Positions 45,060 to 54,052 of a DNA stretch of 64,000 nucleotides are shown here, in pieces. Source of the stretch: CAZDCD01 sp964503885 (GTDB taxonomy: Bacteria; Bacteroidota; Bacteroidia; Bacteroidales; UBA10428); NCBI GenBank assembly GCA_964503885.1, contig CAZDCD010000001.1:124001-188000 (forward strand), given 5' to 3'. Below the pieces are notes generated by a model. That model saw only the letters and a list, made by a program, of their open reading frames with translations. It was not told the origin of the DNA and did no database searches. Positions within the stretch are counted from its first letter, which is position 1. Every line of letters starts with the position of its first letter. Both the position numbers and the translations under genes were made by a program.

Positions 45060-46229
45060 TTATAATTCCAATATCTTCTGTGCACCATCGCCGATATCGG
45101 CAATATAAAAATCAGCTCTGAGCCCGGTCCCCGACTGATAGTTTTTACCTACCTCATCAATAAATGTCTCTACCTGATCTTGCCTGACAAGACTAACGGT
45201 GCATCCTCCGAACCCGGCACCGGTCATTCGTGATCCGATAACGCCTTTAATTTTTCTGGCTTCCTCTACGAGTGTATCCAGCTCCACGCCGGTGACTTCA
45301 TAATCATCCCTTAAAGAATCATGCGAAGCGTTCATCAATCCGCCGAACTTCTTCAGGTTTCCTGCTTTGAGTTCAACTACCGCATCCTTTGTCCGTTTAA
45401 TTTCGGAAACCACGTGTCTTGCCCTTTTCAGTAAATTCTCATCCTCAATAAGTCCCTTAAATGCATTGAATTCTTCCGGAGTGAGCTCACCAAGGTTTTT
45501 TATTGGCTTTCCTTTGCAGATATACTCCACGGCCCGTTCACATTCACTCCTGCGTTCGTTGTATTTTGAATCGGCCAGACCCCTGCGTTTATTGGTATTT
45601 GCAATCACCAGTTTATACTCTTTCATCAATACCGGTACATGTTCATACTCAAGTGTATCGCAGTTCAGGAATATAGCCGAATCTTTTTTACCCATGGCTG
45701 AAGCAAACTGGTCCATGATACCACAATTCACACCAACAAACTGGTTTTCAGCACGCTGTCCCAGGAGTGCGATCTTCATACCATTCATTCCTGCATGGTA
45801 CAAATCGTTTAACGCATATGCCGTAACGACCTCTATAGATGCCGATGACGATAATCCTGCACCGTTTGGTATATCCCCGTAAAAGAGCATCTCGAGACCC
45901 GATACTTTTATGCCAAGCTTATCAAATTCATGAAATATACCAAGCGGATAATTGATCCAGCGGTCGTCCTGTTTTTCAAAGGGGTTATCAAGACCGATCT
46001 TAGCCCTGTATTTAAAATTCACTGAAGCAAATTTCAGGGTACTGTCTTCAGATCTGCGGATCATAAGGTAGGTACCAAAACTCAATGCACATGGAAAAAC
46101 ATATCCCCCGTTATAATCGGTGTGTTCGCCGATAAGGTTTACCCTGCCCGGTGAAAAATAAAGCGAGGTTTTTTCCTGTGTCTCATCATAAATTCGAAAA
46201 AATTCTGTTCTTAACGCTTCAAAATTCAT
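45060..46229 (-). CDS. galK: Galactokinase
   Basis: A 389-residue GHMP kinase that phosphorylates galactose at C1 for the Leloir pathway. The galactokinase signature GRVNLIGEHTDYNGG is near the N terminus, GAGLSSSASIE is the ATP-binding loop, and GSRMTGAGFGGCTVSLV is the C-terminal motif. Catalytic Asp lies in CGIMDQFAS. The length is normal. Other Leloir genes are not in the window. It has both a well-formed promoter and a terminator, so it is probably monocistronic. Confidence 0.96.
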   Translation of the reverse strand: MNFEALRTEFFRIYDETQEKTSLYFSPGRVNLIGEHTDYNGGYVFPCALSFGTYLMIRRSEDSTLKFASVNFKYRAKIGLDNPFEKQDDRWINYPLGIFHEFDKLGIKVSGLEMLFYGDIPNGAGLSSSASIEVVTAYALNDLYHAGMNGMKIALLGQRAENQFVGVNCGIMDQFASAMGKKDSAIFLNCDTLEYEHVPVLMKEYKLVIANTNKRRGLADSKYNERRSECERAVEYICKGKPIKNLGELTPEEFNAFKGLIEDENLLKRARHVVSEIKRTKDAVVELKAGNLKKFGGLMNASHDSLRDDYEVTGVELDTLVEEARKIKGVIGSRMTGAGFGGCTVSLVRQDQVETFIDEVGKNYQSGTGLRADFYIADIGDGAQKILEL

Positions 46230-46260
46230 ATTCTGGTTTATTGCTTTTTACCGGAGCTAA

Positions 46261-46291
46261 CAAATGTATCTAAAATTATCAATCGGTCAAA
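46261..46291 (-). promoter_or_regulatory. galK promoter
   Basis: Minus strand: TTTG (plus 46288-46291), a 19-bp spacer, then TACATTTG (46261-46268). Both elements match the Bacteroidota TTTG/TAnnTTTG consensus at close to ideal spacing, 32 bp before the galK start. This is the best promoter match in the window. Confidence 0.65.
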
Positions 46292-46345
46292 AGCAAAAAT
46301 CATTTTGTATGTTTGTTCCTGAAAACCTATTTATAACAACCCTCT

Positions 46346-46552
46346 ATGGAATGTAATTCCGAACGAAACAAAAACTTCTGCAATTGCTCTTATATGTGCA
46401 GCAGAAAAAATGTATGCTGCGATTGCCTGCATTATCACAGGCAAATGGGTGAGCTGCCCGCATGTTATTTTCCCGATGACTATGAGAGAACCTACGATCG
46501 AAGCATAGAAAGCTTTATTACGCTTTATAAGAAAAGGGGACCATGGCTATAG
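46346..46552 (+). CDS. DUF6485-like Cys-rich protein
   Basis: A 68-residue protein with seven Cys in its first 40 residues: MECNSERNKNFCNCSYMCSRKNVCCDCLHYH and a later LPACYFP. The spacing C-x-C, C-x6-C-C-x-C suggests metal (zinc or iron) binding. The pattern is one I recognise from the DUF6485 family of small Bacteroidota and archaeal proteins of unknown function. The C-terminal YERTYDRSIESFITLYKK is also family-like. It diverges from galK. Confidence 0.85.
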   Translation: MECNSERNKNFCNCSYMCSRKNVCCDCLHYHRQMGELPACYFPDDYERTYDRSIESFITLYKKRGPWL

Positions 46553-46657
46553 AAATACCCTGTCTTTTACCGGGATGAAGAGGCGGGGAATATGAACATA
46601 AATGTAAAATGGAAACTTTTGGTTTACGATTCTATTCCGGGAGAGGGATCCGGCTGA

Positions 46658-47065
46658 TCATAGCCTCCTGTATTTCAGGGTACTGTTGATTGCTTTCCGG
46701 GTTCCAGCACCGGTATTGTACAGATCCATTACCAGTTCATTATTTACTATATTCACCCATGCACTAATTTGAACCTCACCTTTGTAATTGGTTATTTCAA
46801 TAAAAGTGCTGTCATTTTTGTTGGTGAGGGAATAATTTAATATCCCGCCTTCGATAAATTTTACTACATTTTGATCGTCGATGTAAAGTTTATAGAATCC
46901 GTCGCCGGTAAATTCAATGATACTGTTTGTTTCGGGGCTGTTCAACTGCCATTTCCCGACAATGTCATTTTTAATATTTTCTGTATTGCAGCTGGTGACG
47001 GTAAACAAAAAAATAACAGGCATGATAATAAATTTATTCCGGAATAATAAAATAATTATGTGCAT
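46658..47065 (-). CDS. Small lipocalin-like lipoprotein
   Basis: A 135-residue lipoprotein: hydrophobic leader ending in VTSC (lipobox Cys26). The mature part, VGKWQL, then alternating strands (IIEFTGDGFYKLYID, STFIEITNYKG, LKYRRL), resembles the Bacteroidota lipocalin-like 'copper homeostasis/DUF5004' type of small beta-barrel lipoproteins, but no specific family can be named. It is transcribed alone, divergent from the GH3 gene. Confidence 0.7.
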   Translation of the reverse strand: MHIIILLFRNKFIIMPVIFLFTVTSCNTENIKNDIVGKWQLNSPETNSIIEFTGDGFYKLYIDDQNVVKFIEGGILNYSLTNKNDSTFIEITNYKGEVQISAWVNIVNNELVMDLYNTGAGTRKAINSTLKYRRL

Positions 47066-47366
47066 GATTCGTATTTTTAGTGTAAAACGTGGCTGAGTAT
47101 AGGTTATTGCATTTGCTGTTTTCCCGAGATCCGGGGTTTTAATTCGTAATCAAAAATAAAAAATTTCAGGTATTTGGGAGAATAGTGAAGATCATTCTTA
47201 AAAAATTTTCTATCATAACAAACAATCTCCTGTTGATAACTTTCTTTTTCAATCAACAGGCTCTGCATTATTTTTAAAAGTATCAGCGACCAATTGTAAC
47301 CTCACTGATCTTTTTTTAGTAAAAAAGATAGTGTATTGTGTACTGATTCGAAAACCAACCGGAGGT
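47066..47366. other. Intergenic region before the GH3 fusion gene
   Basis: 301 bp between the lipoprotein start and the GH3 start. An inverted repeat CCTGTTGAT/ATCAACAGG (47229-47260, 14-bp loop) is present; no confident promoter was identified for either divergent gene. The GGAGG just before 47367 serves as ribosome-binding site. Confidence 0.4.
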
Positions 47367-50300
47367 ATGAGAGGAGTTCTTGTTAAGATCGTATTGTTTT
47401 TCACCTGTATTGTTTTTTTAGGAGCATTTGTATACCAGTCGCCTGCAAAACGTTTACATTTTGGCGAATATTCACTGCGTATGCATAAGACCGATCCGCC
47501 GTTTATGGCCGGCGGTGAGAAATGGGTTGATTCGGTGTTCAATACCCTGACCAGTGAAGAAAGAATTGCACAGTTGCTTATGATTGCAGCTTATCCCGAT
47601 CGTAATGAAACACATTTCAATGAAATCCAATCCCTTATTAAAAATTACGATGTCGGCGGACTGATTTATTTCAGAGGAGAACCCACCCAGGTGGCCAAAC
47701 TTACCAACCGTTTTCAGGATGTTTCTAAGACCCCTCTTTTTATTGCGGTTGATGCCGAATGGGGCTTAGCCATGAGGTTTGACAGCACGATAAGTTATCC
47801 CAGGCAAATGTCTCTGGGTGCCATCCGTGAGGAACGGCTCATTTATGATATGGGTGCACAGATCGCTGAACAAATGAAACGTCTGGGTATACATATCAAT
47901 TTTGCACCGGTAGTGGATGTGAACAATAATCCCGACAACCCGGTCATAAACAGCCGCTCTTTCGGAGAGGACCGTGCCAATGTGGCCAGGAAAGGTATCC
48001 TGTATATGATGGGTTTGCAGGATAATAATATTATAGCCGTTGCCAAGCACTTTCCGGGTCACGGAGACACCGATTCCGATTCCCATCTGGCACTCCCTCT
48101 CATACCGCACCCCCGCCAGAGGCTAGACAGTCTGGAATTGGTGCCTTTCAAGGAAATCATTAACAGCGGTGTAGGCGGAATTATGCTGGCGCACCTGAGT
48201 GTACCCTTTCTTGATCCGACGCCGGAACTGCCATCAACACTATCTCCCCTGATTGTTGACAGCCTTTTAAAAAAGGAGTTTGGATTTAAGGGTCTTGCGA
48301 TCACCGATGCCATGAACATGGGTGGTGTTACCGAATATTTTAAACCCGTTGAAGCCAATATCAAAGCATTGCTTGCCGGAAACGATATCCTGCTGATGCC
48401 CTATGACGTCCCGAAAACCATTGAGGCAATGCTTAAAGAAATAAAAAAAGGCAATATAAGCCAGGATGAAATTGACAGCCGGTGCAGGAAAGTATTGCAG
48501 GCAAAATACTGGGCAGGATTGGATGCTTATAAACCGGTTGATCTGACGCATCTGACAGAAGATCTGAATAAACCCGAATACAGGCTGCTCAGCAGGAAGC
48601 TGACTGAAGCATCATTAACGCTGATCGAAAACAAATACGATCTTATTCCCCTTAGAAGACTTGATACGCTTAAAATTGCATCGGTAGTCATAGGCGACTC
48701 TCCCGTAAACGAATTTAGCACCATGCTGAATAATTATACAGCGGTCAGATCGTTCTTCATACCCAAAAACGCAGATAAACAGGCCTTTAATGCACAATAT
48801 GACCTCCTGAATGAGTATAACCTCGTTATTATTGGTCTGCAGGGAACCGATGCAAGGGTAACCCGCAATTACGGAGTAACTGAAAATGCAGTAGTTTTTA
48901 TTGATAGCATTGTAAAGAAAGATAATGTTGTTCTTGATCTGTTCGGCAATCCCTATGCCATTGCCTATTTTAAAAATCTCGAACATTGCCTTGGCCTTGT
49001 GGTCTCATATGATGACGATGATATCAGCCAGAGTCTTTCAGCACAACTGATTTTTGGAGCAATTGAATCAACAGGAATGCTGTCGGTTTCTGCCAGTATA
49101 GGATTTCCGGCCCGAACGGGTAAACAGACGGCAAAACTTGACAGGTTTAAATATTCCATACCTATTGAAGCTGGGATCCGCGAAGAAAATCTTTACAGGA
49201 TCGACTCGCTTGCCATCAACAGCATAAACCAGATGGCCACACCCGGATGCCAGGTTTTTGCCGCCAGGAATGGAATAGTGTTTTACCATAAATCCTTTGG
49301 TAAACAGACCTATAAAGGCAACAGGGAAGTACAAAATACCGATCTGTATGATCTCGCATCGGTCACGAAAATCACCGCATCAATCCTTGCAATCATAAAA
49401 CTGATTGAAAACGATAAGCTCAATCTAAACGAAAAAGTATCGAAGTATCTGCCTGAACTCGATACGACAGATAAAAATGACATTGAGATCAGGGACATTC
49501 TTCTTCACCAGTCAAGGCTAAAGGCATGGATCCCGTTTTATATCAATACCCTTGAACCCATGTACTGGAACCAGGATTTTGCCAGTACAAAATGCTCTGA
49601 TACCTACTCAATAAAACTGGGAAATAACTATTATGTAAACAAAAATCTGAAATACAAAGAAAAATATTTCTCCAGAAAACAATCGGAAGAATATCCTCTG
49701 CAGGTTGCCAATAACCTGTATATCACACGGAGCATTACCGATACCATCTACAATGCAATTGCCAATTCAGAACTTAATGGAAAAGACGGGTATAAATACA
49801 GCGATTTGGGATTTTACTGGTTTTACAAGATCATTGAACAGCTAACAGCCGCCAGATTCGAGAATTACCTTGATTCTGTTTTTTACAGGTCAATCGGCGC
49901 TTCATCATTATGTTTCAATCCGTTAAATACACATTCTTTGGATGAGATCGCTCCTACAGAGAATGATCTTGTATTCCGAAAACAAGTTGTCCACGGATAC
50001 GTGCATGATATGGGAGCAGCAATGCTTGGAGGTGTTTGCGGCCATGCCGGCCTTTTCGGCAATGCCAACGACCTGGCTAAAATAATGCAGATGTACCTTA
50101 ACGGAGGTGAATATGGAAATATACGATACCTGAACAAACGATCGGTGGAATATTTCACATCCTGCAGAAACTGTAATAAAAACAGGCGCGGACTTGGCTT
50201 TGACAAGCCCGAACCCGATACAACAAAAAAAGGACCTGCATGTACGCTCGCTTCTCTTGATAGCTATGGACATACCGGGTTTACAGGGACTATGGCGTGG

Positions 50301-50435
50301 GTCGATCCGGACAATGGTATCGTTTATGTTTTTCTGTCAAACAGGGTTTATCCTGATATGACCAATAACAAACTCCTTGAACTCGATGTCAGAACCCGGA
50401 TCCAACAGGTAATTTATGAATCGGTGATGGAATGA
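47367..50435 (+). CDS. GH3 hydrolase fused to a beta-lactamase-type serine hydrolase
   Basis: From the ATG at 47367 (preceded by GGAGG) the protein has 1022 residues; an upstream GTG at 47331 is unlikely. An N-terminal membrane anchor or signal is followed by a GH3 NagZ-like barrel (about 55-390) with the diagnostic KHFPGHGDTDSDSH, an ITDAMNMGG catalytic segment, and a GH3 C-domain-like linker. The C-terminal half (about 620-1020) is a class C beta-lactamase-like serine hydrolase: LASVTK (SxxK), YSDLG (YxN position), GHTGFTG (HxG). Both halves act on peptidoglycan-like substrates in other proteins, so a role in cell-wall turnover is likely. The fusion is known from Bacteroidota. Confidence 0.93.
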   Translation: MRGVLVKIVLFFTCIVFLGAFVYQSPAKRLHFGEYSLRMHKTDPPFMAGGEKWVDSVFNTLTSEERIAQLLMIAAYPDRNETHFNEIQSLIKNYDVGGLIYFRGEPTQVAKLTNRFQDVSKTPLFIAVDAEWGLAMRFDSTISYPRQMSLGAIREERLIYDMGAQIAEQMKRLGIHINFAPVVDVNNNPDNPVINSRSFGEDRANVARKGILYMMGLQDNNIIAVAKHFPGHGDTDSDSHLALPLIPHPRQRLDSLELVPFKEIINSGVGGIMLAHLSVPFLDPTPELPSTLSPLIVDSLLKKEFGFKGLAITDAMNMGGVTEYFKPVEANIKALLAGNDILLMPYDVPKTIEAMLKEIKKGNISQDEIDSRCRKVLQAKYWAGLDAYKPVDLTHLTEDLNKPEYRLLSRKLTEASLTLIENKYDLIPLRRLDTLKIASVVIGDSPVNEFSTMLNNYTAVRSFFIPKNADKQAFNAQYDLLNEYNLVIIGLQGTDARVTRNYGVTENAVVFIDSIVKKDNVVLDLFGNPYAIAYFKNLEHCLGLVVSYDDDDISQSLSAQLIFGAIESTGMLSVSASIGFPARTGKQTAKLDRFKYSIPIEAGIREENLYRIDSLAINSINQMATPGCQVFAARNGIVFYHKSFGKQTYKGNREVQNTDLYDLASVTKITASILAIIKLIENDKLNLNEKVSKYLPELDTTDKNDIEIRDILLHQSRLKAWIPFYINTLEPMYWNQDFASTKCSDTYSIKLGNNYYVNKNLKYKEKYFSRKQSEEYPLQVANNLYITRSITDTIYNAIANSELNGKDGYKYSDLGFYWFYKIIEQLTAARFENYLDSVFYRSIGASSLCFNPLNTHSLDEIAPTENDLVFRKQVVHGYVHDMGAAMLGGVCGHAGLFGNANDLAKIMQMYLNGGEYGNIRYLNKRSVEYFTSCRNCNKNRRGLGFDKPEPDTTKKGPACTLASLDSYGHTGFTGTMAWVDPDNGIVYVFLSNRVYPDMTNNKLLELDVRTRIQQVIYESVME

Positions 50436-50926
50436 GGGTTCATGGCCTGCAGCAGGTAAGTTCGGTGTTTAGAGTTTAGAGTTCAGTGTTCTGGGTTCGA
50501 AATAATTACGACCTGCTGGCCAGTTGAATAATTATCGAATAATGATAACTCATATATGCAATAGGTAACACTTGCTTATGACCTATAATTCCCGGCCAAC
50601 CGGTTGTATTTTTTACCCACTGCCCACTGATTTTTGCCAACTTTCTGACAATTGAGCTGATTACCGATTACCATTAACTGATTACTCCGGTTTTTTATCT
50701 GTATGCCGCCTGCCACCTCCCTTTACCTTCGATTGCAAAATTACCCGGAGTATGAATTAATAATCGTGAATTCTAATGAATTGTTTGTTTAATGCAAAAA
50801 TAACCATACCTTTACCATTCTTTGTCAGAGATGAGATTCATGCCGGAGGCATTCATCCAGGTGTTGTAATGTTCCGGTTGAATTTTGCTTTTAAAAAGAT
50901 TTTGATAATTTAGTATTCATGTTTTT
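50436..50926. repeat. 491-bp intergenic region with degenerate phrase repeats and an FKBP promoter
   Basis: The left half has GAGTTTAGAGTTCAGTG-type repeats (50470-50500) and, read on the minus strand, GGTAATCGGTAATCAG and GTGGGCAGTGGG phrases (about 50611-50690). No gene is supported here. The right end contains the promoter of the FKBP gene, described separately. Confidence 0.6.
50784..50814 (+). promoter_or_regulatory. Candidate promoter of the FKBP gene
   Basis: TTTG at 50784-50787, a 19-bp spacer, and TACCTTTA at 50807-50814 (one base off TAnnTTTG). This gives a 5' leader of about 105 bp before the start at 50927. Confidence 0.45.
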
Positions 50927-51355
50927 ATGCAACAGGTAAAGTCAAATGATAAGGTAAAACTGCACTACACTTGTAAAACAAGTGATGGTAAATTTTTTTC
51001 TACCAAAGAAAAAAATTCCCCGTTTGTCTTCACGCTTGGTGACGACAAAATGTTACCCTCATTCGAAGCAGGCATTGTAGGCATGAAAATCAATGAAAAG
51101 AAAACGATAAACATTCCGTTCGAGAAGGCATATGGTCCCGTCCGCGAAGATTTGTTCCTGAGCGTAAACAAAACCATGTTGCCTGCTGGATGTTCTCCTG
51201 AGATTGGAACCAATCTGCTAATGGAACAAGCCGTGGGTGAAAAACTCAAGGTAAAAGTTTCAAGGATTATGGACAATAGTGTCATTGTCGATGCGAATCA
51301 TCCACTGGCAGGTAAAAATCTTCAATTCGAGGTGGAAGTTATTGAAATTTTCTAA
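50927..51355 (+). CDS. FKBP-type peptidyl-prolyl isomerase (SlyD-like)
   Basis: A 142-residue cytoplasmic isomerase of the SlyD class: FKBP half-domain VKLHYTCKTSDGKFF, active-site-region DDKMLPSFEAGIVGMKINEKKTI, AYGPVRED, then an inserted chaperone (IF) domain and the C-terminal FEVEVIEIF strand. There is no His/Cys-rich metal-binding tail. It is followed by an RRM gene; both are soluble folding/RNA helpers but probably have separate starts. Confidence 0.92.
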   Translation: MQQVKSNDKVKLHYTCKTSDGKFFSTKEKNSPFVFTLGDDKMLPSFEAGIVGMKINEKKTINIPFEKAYGPVREDLFLSVNKTMLPAGCSPEIGTNLLMEQAVGEKLKVKVSRIMDNSVIVDANHPLAGKNLQFEVEVIEIF

Positions 51356-51452
51356 AAAAGAGTTCGATCAACCATTCAATAATCAGCAATACTATACGTT
51401 TAACCATATACTCATAGAAAATAAAAAAAATTAACTTAAAGACAAAAAGGTT

Positions 51453-51731
51453 ATGAATATTTATGTAGCAAACATAAGTTTTAAGGTTAGTGAAGAGGAT
51501 CTAAAAGGAATCTTTGAAGAATACGGAGCAGTGGATACTGTAAAAATTATTACCGACAGGAATAGCGGTAGAAGCAAAGGATTTGGTTTTGTTGAAATGC
51601 CGAACGATGAAGAGGCTCAGAACGCTATCAATGAACTGAATAATTACGAACTTGACGGAAGAAAACTAGTAGTAAATATAGCAAGGCCAAAAACCGAGAA
51701 TAAATCCCGGCAGAGGTTCAACAGGTATTGA
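51453..51731 (+). CDS. RRM-domain RNA-binding protein
   Basis: A 92-residue single-RRM protein with RNP-2 IYVANISF near the start and RNP-1 KGFGFVEM at about residue 44. The Gly/Arg/Lys-rich tail (KTENKSRQRFNRY) is short. Bacterial one-RRM proteins of this type are common in Bacteroidota and bind RNA broadly; cold-induced roles are known in cyanobacterial relatives. It is convergent with the GH5 gene at 51771. Confidence 0.92.
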   Translation: MNIYVANISFKVSEEDLKGIFEEYGAVDTVKIITDRNSGRSKGFGFVEMPNDEEAQNAINELNNYELDGRKLVVNIARPKTENKSRQRFNRY

Positions 51732-51770
51732 TTACTGAAATCAGGAATTTGCCCGGTACGGATAACCCAT

Positions 51771-52871
51771 CTAATATTCTCTGATGAGTTCGAGCATTTT
51801 TCTGTCGAGTTTATATCCCTTATAGTTTTCGTACTTAACATCGGAGCGTTCGCTGTTAAGCACTCCGAAAGTACCTTTGAGGTTCCAGAGAGCATGGCCC
51901 CACCCGGCATCTTTCCAAAGGGACAGTAAATCGAGCATCCATGCCAGCGCAACATCGTGAGGTGTTTTATTGTAACACCCCCATTCCCCAACATGCACTT
52001 GCACGCCCCTGTTTACCAAAGGTTGCCAGCGATCAATCAATAATTCTTTCATGACATTTTTATTCCAAATTTTTCCGTTGTCATCCCGTAACGGCCATGT
52101 GGGTTCGTTAAAAGTCTGAAACGAATCCCGGGGAACCCAGGTTGCCGTATAATGGCTTACACTCATAGGATCGTATCCCCGGGTGCTCTGCACAAGGCCT
52201 AAGTCGGCAAGACCATAAACCGGGTCCCTGCCGACATTCTTTCCATCAGCAGCAATCAGCCTTTCAGAATCTTCAGAGCGGATAGCTTCGACCAGTGCCT
52301 TCACAACTTCCACATACCTCGTTTCATTATCCATTGCCGGCGGTTCGTTGATCAGGTCAAAACTTAACCGGTCACTCGGTATTCCTTTATAGCGCCTGGC
52401 AAAAAGCCTCCAGTGAAAAGCGGAAGCTTCGAGTGCCTGCTTCATATTTTCCTCCGTATCATCGAAGAGATCCATTGGTTCGAGTTCCCTGCTGTTGATG
52501 CAATACCCGGGGATACGGTGAAAATTCAGATTGATATGTATCTTATACAGCTTCCCCAGTTCAATCACTTCATCAATGTCCTTAAATACATCTTCATCGA
52601 TAGCATACCAGTCATCTTTTGATGCCCAGTTCCAATACGACATGGGTATCCTCGCGAAGTTAAAACCCCATTCTGCCATCATTTCAAAATCTTCTTCCTC
52701 AAACTTCACTCTTGGACCATTTCCGCTGAATTTAGCCAGCAGATTGAATCCCCTATATTTCGAATACTTTTCCATGTTTCTGTCCGGTGGTATGAATGAC
52801 TGAATACCGAATCCCGGTAGAACGGCTGCCCCGAGCATTCCGGTTGTTTTTACAAAATCACGCCGGTTCAT
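51771..52871 (-). CDS. GH5-family glycoside hydrolase with twin-arginine signal
   Basis: A 366-residue protein with signal MNRRDFVKTTGMLGAAVLPG, a twin-arginine-like leader. It has the GH5 barrel: NFARIPMSYWNW, the general acid in FDLINEPPA, and the nucleophile Glu in VHVGEWG. GH5 enzymes cleave beta-1,4- or related glucans/mannans; the substrate cannot be fixed. It is divergent from arsR. The second GH5-like gene is at 57423. Confidence 0.88.
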   Translation of the reverse strand: MNRRDFVKTTGMLGAAVLPGFGIQSFIPPDRNMEKYSKYRGFNLLAKFSGNGPRVKFEEEDFEMMAEWGFNFARIPMSYWNWASKDDWYAIDEDVFKDIDEVIELGKLYKIHINLNFHRIPGYCINSRELEPMDLFDDTEENMKQALEASAFHWRLFARRYKGIPSDRLSFDLINEPPAMDNETRYVEVVKALVEAIRSEDSERLIAADGKNVGRDPVYGLADLGLVQSTRGYDPMSVSHYTATWVPRDSFQTFNEPTWPLRDDNGKIWNKNVMKELLIDRWQPLVNRGVQVHVGEWGCYNKTPHDVALAWMLDLLSLWKDAGWGHALWNLKGTFGVLNSERSDVKYENYKGYKLDRKMLELIREY

Positions 52872-53010
52872 AATTCTTATCTTGTTTCTTCAATAATGCC
52901 GCAAGATACTTTTTTTCTCCTTTAGTCCGAAATTTTTACAGGTACATTTTTGCGTGAGAAGGTTCCAATACCTGTTCCTGAATTTTTCAGGAAAAAAACT
53001 TGCAGATTAA

Positions 53011-53070
53011 AATTTATCATATAAATTTGTATTTATATAAACTAATATTTATATAAATTATTATTTATAT
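53011..53070. promoter_or_regulatory. ArsR operator array
   Basis: An inverted repeat AATTTAT-CAT-ATAAATT at 53011-53027 is followed by palindromic TTTATATAAA at 53032-53041 and 53048-53057 and a partial third copy at 53064-53070 that overlaps the arsR start codon. The last three are exactly 16 bp apart. This arrangement suits an autoregulating ArsR dimer; binding is inferred. Confidence 0.65.
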
Positions 53071-53416
53071 GGATGATGTACGAAAACTGCAGGCCGTTTT
53101 TCAAACACTCGCTGACTACAACAGGCTGCAAATCATCAGATCGATCGCTGAAAAAGAATGTTCAGTCGGCGAACTCGTAAGTGCAATCAAACTATCACAA
53201 CCCCTTGTTTCTCATCATCTTAAAGTTCTAAAAGATCATGGAGTGCTGGAAACAAAAAGAAAAGGTCCGTTTATTTTTTACAGCATAAAAGATCTGAAAA
53301 TATTATATGCCATTGATTTATTTCAGGAAATATTTATGGATTTGCAGACCAATAATGGCAATGATTCCAGGTTCTGTTCCATGAAAATCTTTCAAAAGTT
53401 CAACCAAATAAAATAG
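53069..53416 (+). CDS. ArsR-family HTH regulator
   Basis: A 115-residue winged-helix protein: LADYNRLQIIRSI, recognition helix QPLVSHHLKVLKDHGVLETKRKG, then the beta-wing IFYSI and a C-terminal helix. A Cys lies at the usual alpha-3-like position (EKECSVGELV), but a full C-x-C or second metal-site set is not obvious. The start overlaps the operator array, consistent with autoregulation. It is followed by the Met-rich gene after 12 bp. Confidence 0.9.
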   Translation: MDDVRKLQAVFQTLADYNRLQIIRSIAEKECSVGELVSAIKLSQPLVSHHLKVLKDHGVLETKRKGPFIFYSIKDLKILYAIDLFQEIFMDLQTNNGNDSRFCSMKIFQKFNQIK

Positions 53417-53428
53417 GAGATTATTATC

Positions 53429-53944
53429 ATGTCATTCAAGGAAAAACTTATGGACAAAATGATGGACAAGCAATTCAGCAACATGTCATCAGAAGATAAA
53501 CAAAAAATGATGGAAAGCATGATGCAGAAATTCATGGCAGGTATGACCGATGAAGAACGAAAGGATATAATGTCGAATATGATGCCTAAAGTGATGGGAC
53601 AGATGATGGGAATCGGTGAAGGGAATCCCATGATGGGCATGATGTCGATGATGATGGGCGGCAATAAAAAGGAAGGTAAAAGGATAATGCCGTGGGACGG
53701 ATGTATGGAAATGATGACAAGTTTAAGGGAAACTGCCAGTAGCGCCAAATTTGCGACCCCCGAGTTAAGAAGCCTGTTTACAGAATGGTTTGAACAGATT
53801 GAGAAAGAAGTTCTGGATGAGATAAAGAAAAACGGTGTTATTGATCTGACGGCTCTGACAAATCACTTCAGTTTGTCGGAAGAGAGCATAAAATATATTT
53901 TAAGTCAGCTGGCCTCCAAAAATCTGATCGATTACAAAGTATAG
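53429..53944 (+). CDS. Met-rich protein with C-terminal winged-helix-like domain
   Basis: A 171-residue soluble protein, preceded by AGGAG. The first ~95 residues have very high Met content, with MMxxMM clusters (KLMDKMMDK, MMESMMQK, NPMMGMMSMMMGG) and DExR-type charged spacing; a single Cys (DGCMEMM) follows. Residues ~110-171 resemble a small helical or winged-helix domain (VIDLTALTNHFSLSEESIKYILSQLASKNL). The family is not one I can name. The ArsR operon context suggests metal response; soft-metal (for example copper) binding by Met is an inference only. Confidence 0.75.
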   Translation: MSFKEKLMDKMMDKQFSNMSSEDKQKMMESMMQKFMAGMTDEERKDIMSNMMPKVMGQMMGIGEGNPMMGMMSMMMGGNKKEGKRIMPWDGCMEMMTSLRETASSAKFATPELRSLFTEWFEQIEKEVLDEIKKNGVIDLTALTNHFSLSEESIKYILSQLASKNLIDYKV

Positions 53945-54020
53945 TTGCCCCGGCATTCTTTGAGGTTATGCAAGAGTGAGATCATTGATCCTGATACCTG
54001 CTCCCCTGAAATATTTGTGC

Positions 54021-54028
54021 TAACTTTG
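54021..54028 (+). promoter_or_regulatory. Candidate -7 element for the racemase gene
   Basis: TAACTTTG matches TAnnTTTG exactly, 25 bp before the ATG at 54053. No -33 TTTG at suitable distance. Confidence 0.4.
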
Positions 54029-54052
54029 TTAGGTAAATATTCACTGAACATC

